A stretch of 7,069 bases of DNA from Actinomycetota bacterium (GTDB taxonomy: Bacteria > Actinomycetota > Thermoleophilia > Solirubrobacterales > Solirubrobacteraceae): the NCBI GenBank assembly GCA_019348575.1, contig JAHWJE010000079.1, positions 1 to 7,069 of the forward strand. Direction: 5' to 3'. The notes beneath the pieces are model-generated. The model was not told the origin of the DNA. It did not search any database and saw only the letters and a program-made list of their open reading frames with translations. The position numbers were made by a program, and so were the translations under genes. Each line of letters begins with the position of its first letter. Position 1 is the first letter of the stretch. Below are positions 1-5,693 of the stretch, piece after piece.

Positions 1-230
1 GACACCTCCTCGCCCCCCGGCGCCATGGGCCCGCCGGCGCCCACCCCGCAGGCCACCTCTTCGCCCGTCCGGGCCTGGTCGATCACGGCGACCAGGGCCG
101 AGAACAAGGCGTCGGCGTCGACCGAGGACGGGGTGAGCGCCTCGGCCCGGCGGCTCAGGGCGCCCGTCTCCGTCACCAGGCCGGCGGCCAACTTGGTGCC
201 GCCGATGTCCACCGCCAGCGCAGGCCCCAC
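1..230 (-). CDS. ROK-family sugar kinase (glucokinase-like), N-terminal 76 codons, runs off the window
   Basis: The minus strand from a GTG at 230 reads MGPALAVDIGGTKLAAGLV and continues open to the window edge. The segment DIGGTKLAAGLV (residues 8-19) is the N-terminal phosphate-binding loop of the ROK/actin-like ATPase fold. VACGVGAGGPM (residues 59-69) matches the second conserved strand of bacterial glucokinases, usually followed by a V-S-P-L-N type motif, which lies outside the window. ROK kinases phosphorylate glucose, N-acetylglucosamine or similar sugars with ATP in the cytoplasm; the substrate cannot be told from this piece. The GTG is chosen because family members begin a few residues before DIGGT. 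A purine-rich GGGAG lies almost directly against it, so initiation is uncertain. The gene overlaps, in another frame, the open extension of the phosphofructokinase reading frame, which suggests that the two were joined artificially. Confidence 0.8.
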   Translation of the reverse strand, partial: MGPALAVDIGGTKLAAGLVTETGALSRRAEALTPSSVDADALFSALVAVIDQARTGEEVACGVGAGGPMAPGGEEV

Positions 231-1005
231 TCCCGGGAGGGTAGGCGCGGCCCCGCGGCCGCAACCCCGCCGACCACTGCCGGTACACTGCGAGATTCCG
301 CTCACGGCCGGCGCCGTCGGCGCGCGTCGCGCCCTCGGCGACGACGATGATCGAGAACGTCCTGCCGCTGTTCTCATGGCGGTTGCGGATGTGCGCGCAG
401 AGCTCGTCGACGTCGAACGGGCGCTCGGGCACGAGGATCACGTCGGCGCCGCCGGCCATGCCCGACCAGACCGCGATCCAGCCCGCGTCGCGGCCCATGA
501 CCTCGCAGACGATGACGCGGTCGTGTGACTCCGCGGTCGAGTGCAGGCGGTCGATCGCCTCGGTCGCGATCTGCACGGCCGTCTGGAAGCCGAACGTGAA
601 GTCGGTCGCGTTGAGGTCGTTGTCGATCGTCTTGGGTACGCCGACGGTCGGAAAGCCGGCTTCGAAGAGCTTGCGCGCGACGCCGAGGGTGTCGTCGCCG
701 CCGATCGGGATGAGCACGTCGATGCCGCGCTCCTTCAGCGTCGCGAGCACGCGCGCCTCGCCGTCCTCGGTCTTGTAGACGTTCGTCCGCGACGTGCCGA
801 GGATCGTGCCGCCCTTGTGCAGGATGCCGCTCGTGTTCTCACGCGTCAGCTCGATCGCGTCGTTGTCGAGCACGCCCTTCCAGCCCTTGCGAAACCCGAA
901 GATCTCATGGCCGTGGTGCTCGATGCCCTTGCGGACGATTCCGCGGATGACGGGATTGAGGCCGGGGCAGTCGCCGCCGCCTGTCAGAAGTCCGATTCGT
1001 GCCAT
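1..1005 (-). CDS. pfkA: 6-phosphofructokinase, predicted pyrophosphate-dependent; true homology covers only 319-1005
   Basis: Starts at ATG 1005 with AGGAT 7 bases upstream. Group A phosphofructokinases phosphorylate fructose 6-phosphate to fructose 1,6-bisphosphate in glycolysis. Visible motifs are the nucleotide/phosphoryl-donor loop TGGGDCPGLN (residues 8-17), IGGDDTLG (101-108), PKTIDNDL (124-131) with the catalytic Asp128, and the substrate-binding stretch EVMGRDAGWIA (168-178) with MGR. Asp105 after GGD and Lys125 in PKTIDND are the pair that marks PPi-dependent enzymes; ATP enzymes normally have Gly at the first position. Homology is clear to VVAEGA (residue 226, near 328) and then ends. 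About 115 C-terminal residues, including the usual GGxPxxxDR-type region, are missing. The frame stays open to the window edge but reads through a ROK kinase in the wrong frame, so residues beyond about 229 are probably not real protein. It is the last gene of the minus-strand block, 27 bases after the HD gene. Confidence 0.85.
   Translation of the reverse strand, partial: MARIGLLTGGGDCPGLNPVIRGIVRKGIEHHGHEIFGFRKGWKGVLDNDAIELTRENTSGILHKGGTILGTSRTNVYKTEDGEARVLATLKERGIDVLIPIGGDDTLGVARKLFEAGFPTVGVPKTIDNDLNATDFTFGFQTAVQIATEAIDRLHSTAESHDRVIVCEVMGRDAGWIAVWSGMAGGADVILVPERPFDVDELCAHIRNRHENSGRTFSIIVVAEGATRADGAGRERNLAVYRQWSAGLRPRGRAYPPGSGACAGGGHRRHQVGRRPGDGDGRPEPPGRGAHPVLGRRRRLVLGPGRRDRPGPDGRRGGLRGGRRRAHGAGGRGGV
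247..262. repeat. 6-bp inverted repeat between the phosphofructokinase and ROK kinase pieces
   Basis: GCGGCC (247-252) and GGCCGC (257-262) flank a 4-base loop. On the minus strand it lies upstream of the ROK kinase GTG at 230. It may be a small leader hairpin or chance in GC-rich DNA. Confidence 0.3.
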
Positions 1006-1012
1006 GCGCGCC

Positions 1013-1017
1013 ATCCT
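1013..1017 (-). promoter_or_regulatory. Ribosome binding site of the phosphofructokinase gene
   Basis: The minus strand reads AGGAT followed by 7 bases and then ATG at 1005. It lies in the short gap after the HD-domain gene and supports this start. It also suggests that the gene is translated independently within a shared transcript. Confidence 0.6.
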
Positions 1018-1032
1018 GCCACGCAGGCGCCG

Positions 1033-1629
1033 TCAGCCGTCGGCACCCTCGTGGCCGGATCGGACGAGCGCGCGACGCGTGCGCATGTGTGGCAGCGGGT
1101 CCAGCGGGTGGCGGACGACGCGCCTTGCGAGCGCCATGGGGACGACGCGCGTGAAGAACGGGCCGGCGTCGAACGCGGCGCGGACCGTCCTGACGTACGC
1201 ACGCGAGAGACCGGGATGGACGAGCCCCTGGCTGACGTCGGCGAAGTCGGCGCGGCGGAAGGCCTCGACGAGCGGGGCGTGGGCGCCGCGATAGGGCGTC
1301 GGGCGATGGTGCTCGGCGACGATCAGGGCGAGCTCTTCAGACCAGCCGGCACGGCCGGTACGCGTCAGCCAGGCGTCCTGCGCCCTGATCGAGGGCGGCA
1401 GGTAGTCCAGCGACGCGAACACGGCTAGATCGTGGAAGGCGCTCGCGATCGCGAGCTTCTCGTCGCGGTCGGGGCTCTCCGGCGCGAGCGCGCGTGCGAG
1501 GTTGAGCACGCGGTAGACGTGCCCGCGATAGCCGTTCCAGCCGCTCTCGTCGTCGCCCGCGTGATCGCGGTGCTCGTCGAGGATCTGCTCGACGAGCGGG
1601 TCCTCCCGGATCAGCTCGCGAGCCGGCAC
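1033..1629 (-). CDS. HD-domain protein, probable metal-dependent phosphohydrolase, 198 aa
   Basis: The protein carries the HD superfamily pattern: GHVYRVLNLA with His37, then AFHDLA with His66-Asp67, then AEHHR (His107/His108) and RADFAD with Asp128 or Asp131. These are the expected metal ligands of a histidine/aspartate phosphohydrolase acting on a nucleotide or phosphate ester. The substrate is not evident. No other domain is seen, and no signal peptide or membrane segment, so it should be cytosolic. The GTG start at 1629 is the best available: the same frame meets a TAG at 1645-1647, leaving only 15 bases of upstream coding room with no ATG. That TAG is also the stop of the AEC transporter, so the two genes share a frame. 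Only a weak GAG-type purine run precedes the start, so translation may be coupled to the transporter gene. The C-terminus (residues 160-198) is Arg-rich. Confidence 0.75.
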   Translation of the reverse strand: MPARELIREDPLVEQILDEHRDHAGDDESGWNGYRGHVYRVLNLARALAPESPDRDEKLAIASAFHDLAVFASLDYLPPSIRAQDAWLTRTGRAGWSEELALIVAEHHRPTPYRGAHAPLVEAFRRADFADVSQGLVHPGLSRAYVRTVRAAFDAGPFFTRVVPMALARRVVRHPLDPLPHMRTRRALVRSGHEGADG

Positions 1630-1644
1630 GCCGTGATGCTCGCA

Positions 1645-2553
1645 CTACGCGAGCCCTGCGGCAAGCAGTCCCGCGACGAGCGCGAGCGCCGTCGACCACG
1701 CCAGCGCGGCCGCGGCGAGGCCGCGGTCGAGGTCGTAGGCGTGCGCGACGAGGAGCGTGTTGACGCCCACCGGCATCGCGGCCTGCAGCAGGTAGGCGTC
1801 GGGGACGTCGACCGCCGTCGCGGTCGCGAGGCCCAGCAGCAGCAGCGGCGCGACCCCCATGCGCAACGCGATCACGACGCCCACCGGCTTGGGCAGCGGC
1901 GGCGGGAAGCGGATCCGCTCGGCCGCGAGCTGCACGCCGACGACGAAGAAGCCGACCGGTGCGAGCCCGATCACCGCCACTCGCGCGATCTCGACCAGGA
2001 CGTCGGGCGCGAGCGCGTCGGGCGCCAGGAGGGCCGCGGCGACGGCGACCAGCGGCGGGTTGCGCAGCAGGTAGGTGCGCAGCCGCACGCCGGCCGCCTC
2101 GCCGCGGGTGGTGAACGCGGCGGCGACCGCGAACGCCACGACGAAGAACATCGGGCCGCTGACGAGCGCGTCGTACGTGATCGCCGCGCCGAGGTCGTCG
2201 TGGTCGAGGATCGTGGCGACGACCGGCGCGCCGAAGAACCCGGTGTTGCCCATGATCGCTGCGACGACGACCATCGCGGCGGTCGGCGTCGGGAGCGCGA
2301 GGACGCGCGTCGCGAGCAGGTACGCGCCGAGGCCGACGACCGCGAGCGAGGCGTAGCCGAGCAGCAGGCCGATCCCCGCGCCCGCCGTCAGCTCGGCGCG
2401 CGCGAGGACGAAGAACACGATGAACGGCAGCGCTCCGTAGAGCATCGCGTCGAGGATCCGCCGCGTCAGCGCCAGCGCGCCCGCGCCGTAGCGGCGCTCG
2501 GCCGACACGCCGGCGACCACGGAGGCGAGGATCGCCAGCGCCAGCAGGGGCAT
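1645..2553 (-). CDS. AEC-family (auxin efflux carrier-like) membrane transporter, 302 aa
   Basis: An integral membrane protein of the bile acid/auxin efflux carrier superfamily; bacterial members export or exchange small organic anions, and the substrate cannot be inferred here. About ten hydrophobic segments can be read: roughly residues 2-17, 33-51, 58-82, 91-115, 130-148, 166-182, 188-210, 223-247, 254-272 and 279-302. This agrees with the usual ten-helix fold and the usual length near 300. MGNTGFFGAPV (101-111) in the fourth segment is the conserved helix-breaking motif of the family, and AAMPVGVNTLL (258-268) matches its second-half counterpart. The ATG at 2553 has no good Shine-Dalgarno sequence, but the frame closes at a TGA at 2596-2598 and there is no other ATG or GTG between, so this start is nearly forced. 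It sits between the GalT-like gene (90-base gap) and the HD gene (15-base gap). Confidence 0.88.
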   Translation of the reverse strand: MPLLALAILASVVAGVSAERRYGAGALALTRRILDAMLYGALPFIVFFVLARAELTAGAGIGLLLGYASLAVVGLGAYLLATRVLALPTPTAAMVVVAAIMGNTGFFGAPVVATILDHDDLGAAITYDALVSGPMFFVVAFAVAAAFTTRGEAAGVRLRTYLLRNPPLVAVAAALLAPDALAPDVLVEIARVAVIGLAPVGFFVVGVQLAAERIRFPPPLPKPVGVVIALRMGVAPLLLLGLATATAVDVPDAYLLQAAMPVGVNTLLVAHAYDLDRGLAAAALAWSTALALVAGLLAAGLA

Positions 2554-2610
2554 CGGGAGATTGTGCTGCAGCCGCCCGTCGCGGCCGCTTCGGGCTCAGA
2601 GAACGCGACA

Positions 2611-2636
2611 GCGCGCGCCGCGCGCGCCGCGCGGCG
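2611..2636. repeat. GC-only tandem 9-mer and 12-bp palindrome in the galT-transporter gap
   Basis: A 26-base run of only G and C lies between the GalT-like stop (2644) and the transporter start (2553). It holds two adjacent copies of GCGCGCGCC (2611-2619 and 2620-2628) and a perfect palindrome CGCCGCGCGGCG (2625-2636). On the minus-strand transcript it lies directly after the GalT-like stop codon and could form a hairpin. There is no U-run after it, so it is not a standard intrinsic terminator. It could attenuate transcription, or be simple alternating purine-pyrimidine composition. Confidence 0.45.
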
Positions 2637-2643
2637 TCTACGC

Positions 2644-3630
2644 CTACACCTGCAGCTCGCGCAGCTGCGCCGCCGCCAGCTCCGGCGCGACGGTGTTCAG
2701 GTGCACTCCGGTGCCGAGCTCGAGTCCCGCCTCGTGCGTCAGGCGCGGGACGATGTCGATTCGCCAGCAGAACCGCTCGGCGTCGCGCGGCGCCGTGCGG
2801 ATCCAGAGGTTCAGCGGCGGGCTCGTGCCGAAGCGCCGGCGCAGCCGCACCAGGGCCTCGTGCAGCAGCGCCGCGCCGGTGGGCCCGTCGTCCTCGAAGT
2901 GCTCGCGGCGCCGGCGCGGGGCGAGCATCAGCGCGTACTCGTGGCGCGAGGCGTACGGGCAGGTCAGCACCGCCTCGTCGTCGATCGCGACGATCCGCTC
3001 GCGGCGGCGGACCTCCTCCTGGACGAGATCCTCGAGCAGGTTGCCGCCCATCGTGCGCACGGCGTGCGCTCCGAAGCGCTCGCGCTCCCGGGCGACGATC
3101 GCCGGGACGAAGCGCAGCGCGAAGAGCTGCGCGTGCGTGTGCGGCTGCGTCGCGCCTGCCTCCACGCGCTCGTTGACGCAGAGGTGCACGTAGGCGGCGC
3201 CCGCCTGCGCGCGCATGCGCTCGCGCCAGACCTGCATCGCGAGCTGCACCTGCTCGACGGACAGGTCGGCCAGCGAGGAGACGGGCTCGGGGCTGTTGAC
3301 GATCACCTCGTGGGCGCCGCGCGCGGGCAGCGCGCCGAAGAGCTCGGCGCGGGGGTCGGGCTCCGGCTCGCCCGCCGCGGGGTCGAGCGCCGCGTAGCGG
3401 TTGGGCACGACGCGCACGCTCCAGCCCGGCCCGTCGGCGCCACCGCCGGCGGGCCGCAACCCGTAGATCTCGGGCGGCGTCTGGTCCTCGCGCCCCTCGG
3501 CGAAGGGATCGGCGGCCGGGTCGATCGGCTCGGGCGGTGCGACCGTCAGCTCGCCGCCGGGCCGCTGCGCCCGATCGGTCGCCACGATCGCGCGCAGCCC
3601 CGTGAGCGGGTCGATGCGGATCTCAGGCAC
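2644..3630 (-). CDS. galT: GalT-family HIT nucleotidyltransferase (galactose-1-phosphate uridylyltransferase-like), 328 aa
   Basis: GalT moves UMP from UDP-glucose to galactose 1-phosphate through a covalent uridylyl-histidine. The sequence shows the full two-HIT-domain outline: TPPEIYGL (51-58), WSVRVVPNRYAAL (70-82), RGAHEVIVNSPEP (104-116), the active-site run QPHTHAQLF (162-170) with His164, nucleophile His166 and Gln168, and the second domain RIDIVPRLT (290-298) then LELGTGVHLNTVAPE (303-317). The length fits the family. The position of the zinc-binding CPFC motif reads DPFA (41-44), so both cysteines are absent. His107 and His164, which correspond to the other zinc ligands, are kept. 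Start: GTG at 3630 is forced, since the frame has a TGA at 3643-3645. GAGG lies 10 bases upstream. The exact sugar phosphate is not certain; related enzymes include ADP-glucose phosphorylase and loosely named GalT-like proteins. The stop is TAG at 2644. Confidence 0.82.
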   Translation of the reverse strand: MPEIRIDPLTGLRAIVATDRAQRPGGELTVAPPEPIDPAADPFAEGREDQTPPEIYGLRPAGGGADGPGWSVRVVPNRYAALDPAAGEPEPDPRAELFGALPARGAHEVIVNSPEPVSSLADLSVEQVQLAMQVWRERMRAQAGAAYVHLCVNERVEAGATQPHTHAQLFALRFVPAIVARERERFGAHAVRTMGGNLLEDLVQEEVRRRERIVAIDDEAVLTCPYASRHEYALMLAPRRRREHFEDDGPTGAALLHEALVRLRRRFGTSPPLNLWIRTAPRDAERFCWRIDIVPRLTHEAGLELGTGVHLNTVAPELAAAQLRELQV

Positions 3631-3718
3631 GGCGGCGCAGCCTCACGGTTCCCACTATGACCGCAGCGCGATTCGGCTGCGCGGCGCTGGCGCTCGGCGC
3701 GGCGGCACGCAGCGAGGC

Positions 3719-4315
3719 TCAGCCCGTCCCGCCCAGCGCGTAGCGCTCGATGTCCGCGGCGAGCTTTGCCTCGGTCCTGTAGCCGCCCTGATGAATCGTG
3801 ACGAGCTTGCCGCGCGCGTCGTAGAACGCCGTCACCGGCAGCCCGAGCGCGCGGTAGCGACCGACCACGTTCTGCCGCGGGTCCTCGAAGGAGGGGTACG
3901 GCATCGGGAAGCGCGCGCTCATCCTCCGCGCGTCGGCGCGGTTGTCGCCCGAGTTCACCCCGAGGAACGCGACCTGCGCGCCGCGCTGCACCGCCTGTCG
4001 CTGAAGAAACGGCAGCTCGTAGAGGCACGGCTCGCACCACGAGGCCCAGACGTTCACGACGACGGGATGGCCGCGCAGCGCGCGCAGCTGCGCGTCGAGC
4101 GCCTTCGTGCCGCCGGGGGTGAGCTCGTTGACGCGCCGGCGCAGCGCGGCGAGCTCGGGCGGAGCGCCCGCGACGGGGCGTGAGACCTCTGCGCGCGTGA
4201 GCGGCTCGGGCGGCCCACTCGTCGTCGCCCCGTCGGTCCCGCCGGCCTGGACGATGCCGACGACGACCGCCGCCGTGACGGCGAGGGCGCCGATCGCGAT
4301 GAGCGCCTTGCGCAT
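3719..4315 (-). CDS. TlpA/ResA-like membrane-anchored thioredoxin, 198 aa
   Basis: Extracytoplasmic thiol-disulfide oxidoreductase of the thioredoxin fold. From ATG 4315 the N-terminus MRKALIAIGALAVTAAVVVG is a short basic start followed by one hydrophobic helix (about residues 4-22), a signal anchor with no clear lipobox. A Pro/Gly-rich linker follows, then VVVNVWASWCEPCLYELPFL (86-105) with the redox pair Cys94-Glu-Pro-Cys97, and GLPVTAFYD (158-166) with the cis-proline Pro160. WCxPC with a following E-L-P is typical of TlpA/ResA proteins, which keep apocytochrome c or other exported thiols reduced. No cytochrome biogenesis genes are next to it, so the partner is unknown. An in-frame ATG at 4357 would add 14 residues (212 aa) in front of the anchor. 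Neither start has a good ribosome site; 4315 gives the more normal signal anchor. It is divergent from the plus-strand frame at 4506 and 88 bases upstream of the GalT-like gene. Confidence 0.85.
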   Translation of the reverse strand: MRKALIAIGALAVTAAVVVGIVQAGGTDGATTSGPPEPLTRAEVSRPVAGAPPELAALRRRVNELTPGGTKALDAQLRALRGHPVVVNVWASWCEPCLYELPFLQRQAVQRGAQVAFLGVNSGDNRADARRMSARFPMPYPSFEDPRQNVVGRYRALGLPVTAFYDARGKLVTIHQGGYRTEAKLAADIERYALGGTG

Positions 4316-4449
4316 GGCCGCAAGCGTCGCAGAACAGCGAAAGCGCGCACGCCACATCCAGCACGTTCGCTATGCTCCCGCTGGACGCGGGGAAGGGCCG
4401 GTCGCTCGCCGACGCGCCTCGCCCCGCCCACCGGGCTCGTCCCGGCGTC

Positions 4450-4479
4450 TGGATCGCGACGGCTGGTGCACGCGATCCA
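4450..4479 (+). repeat. Perfect 9-bp inverted repeat with 12-base loop upstream of the helicase start
   Basis: TGGATCGCG (4450-4458) and CGCGATCCA (4471-4479) are exact reverse complements separated by a 12-base spacer. The repeat ends 14 bases before the AGGAAG ribosome site. It could be an operator for a dimeric regulator or an RNA hairpin near the ribosome site. There is no following T-run, so it is not a terminator. Confidence 0.55.
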
Positions 4480-4493
4480 CATCACGTTCGAGC

Positions 4494-4499
4494 AGGAAG
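4494..4499 (+). promoter_or_regulatory. Ribosome binding site that fixes a TTG start at 4506
   Basis: AGGAAG lies 6 bases before the TTG at 4506 (8 bases counted from the AGGA core). The frame is open much further upstream, to 4107, but that part is antisense to the thioredoxin gene. No in-frame ATG or GTG near 4506 has a comparable site. The TTG is therefore the best start. Confidence 0.6.
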
Positions 4500-4505
4500 C
4501 CGATC

Positions 4506-5693
4506 TTGGCTGATCCCACGCCAGTGGCCACCGCGGCCGCGTCCGTTCCCAATCCTTCCGACATCGCCCGCGCGGAGAAGTTCACCCGTGAGGTGTTCGT
4601 CCATGCCGGCGAGACCACCGAGGCCGCGCTGGCCCCCGGCACCGCACGGCGCCGGGCGCTCGAGGCCGCGCTGGCCGAGATCGAGGCCGGGGCGAAGGTG
4701 CCGTCGACCGAGTGGCGGCGGCGCTACTCGCTGATGCTGGGCCTCGAGCGCGTGCTGTCAGACGACGAGCCCAAGCTCGCCGACGGCACGTCGCTGAATC
4801 CCCACCAGGTCGACGCCCTGTCCGGCACCCTCACCGCGCTGCTCGCCGAGGCGCAGCGCCAGAACGGCAACGCGGCCGCCAACGGCGCCCCGCCCGCCGC
4901 GGCACCCGTCCTCGCCGTCGACGACGAGGACGAGGACTTCGAGGAGCCCGCGTCCACCGCCACCGCCGTCGACCACGACGACGACGACGAGCCGGAGGTC
5001 ATCGAGCCGTTGGACTTCGAGGTCGTCATCGACATCGGCGACGACGACGACGAGGAGGAGGCCGAGGAGGAGTCCGAGGAGGACGGGGTGGGCGGGGACG
5101 ACTTCGTCTTCGACGAGGACCAGCTCGACGAGCAGCCCGACGATCCCAACGCCCACAAGCGCTTCTGGTTCGAGCACGCGACGGGCGCCGGCAAGACCGT
5201 CGCCGCGATGGGCTTCGTCGACGCGTCGCGCACCGGCGGCATCCTGATCCTCACCCACCGGCGCAACCTCGTCGACCAGTTCCACGGCGAGCTGAAGGAC
5301 CGCGGCTATGCCAAGCGGGTCACGCCGGCCCTCCTCAAGGGTCAGGACGCGGCCAACGGGCCGGTGACCGTCGAGACCTACCAGTGGTTCGTGCGCAACG
5401 CGGGCAACATCTCGCCCGCCTACTCGATCGTCATCTGCGACGAGGCGCACACGGCGCTCGGCGAGAAGACGAGCGCCGCGATCCGCGAGTGGTCGGGCCC
5501 GATCTTCATCGGCATGACCGCGACGGGCGCGCTGATCGCGCGCCACGTCACCGACCTCTTCCCGACGCAGACGTCGCGCTTCGATCTCGCGCAGGCCGCC
5601 CGCCGCGGCGTGATCGCTCCGCTGCGCTGCGTGCGGATCCCGCCCGGCCCGGGCGTGCGGACGATCGCGAAGGTGCCGCTGCGCCGCGGCGAG
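4506..5693 (+). pseudogene. SF2 DEAD/DEAH-box helicase, N-terminal half only (residues 1-396)
   Basis: The part shows an N-terminal helical region (20-90), a Q-motif-like LNPHQVDAL (97-105), a long acidic segment (139-212), then the first RecA domain: WFEHATGAGKTVAAMGF (221-237) with Walker A Lys230, motif Ia ILTHRRNLVDQF (248-259), VETYQWF (289-295), motif II VICDEAHT (309-316) and motif III FIGMTATG (334-341). The run RRGVIAPLRCVRIPP (366-380) is where type I restriction R-subunit-like and UvrB-like helicases leave the first domain. Everything after LRRGE (396) is missing: there is no motif IV, V or VI and no C-terminal region. The intact gene would be an ATP-driven nucleic-acid translocase; its role is unknown. 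It resembles a helicase I associate with Solirubrobacterales, which would match the minus-strand block. The TTG start has a good ribosome site. Confidence 0.8.

Larger units (their letters stand above)
4316..4505. promoter_or_regulatory. Divergent intergenic region and leader of the plus-strand helicase frame
   Basis: This 190-base stretch separates the divergent thioredoxin and helicase starts and must hold both promoters. A plus-strand TATGCT at 4371-4376 fits a TANNNT -10 box but has no recognisable -35, so it is only a candidate. It would give a leader of about 120 bases. That leader is rich in small inverted repeats: CCCGC/GCGGG at 4377-4391, CCGGG/CCCGG at 4431-4445 and the 9-bp repeat at 4450-4479. 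No riboswitch class is recognised. Confidence 0.35.

Noticed and set aside
284..289. Plus-strand TACACT resembling a -10 box
   Set aside because: No -35 element and no plus-strand gene downstream; it lies in the suspected junction zone.
1..1005. A bifunctional phosphofructokinase-ROK kinase fusion
   Set aside because: The two coding parts are in different frames, the ROK kinase has its own start, and the phosphofructokinase lacks its C-terminal third.
1337..1699. Minus-strand open frame overlapping the HD and AEC genes
   Set aside because: Arg/Ala-rich shadow; the HD gene frame has the proper H...HD...D ligands.
3654..3659. Minus-strand CATAGT as a -10 box for the GalT-like gene
   Set aside because: It fits TANNNT only loosely and has no -35 at 16-18 bases; insufficient support for a promoter call.
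1432..3660. Very long open frame on the plus strand antisense to the HD, AEC and GalT-like genes
   Set aside because: Its translation is dominated by Arg, Ala, Glu, Asp and His with no domain. It mirrors real codons of the opposite strand, as is common in GC-rich DNA.
4107..4505. Upstream extension of the chimeric plus-strand frame
   Set aside because: It is antisense to the thioredoxin gene and ends at a TTG with a good ribosome site; the extension has no domain.
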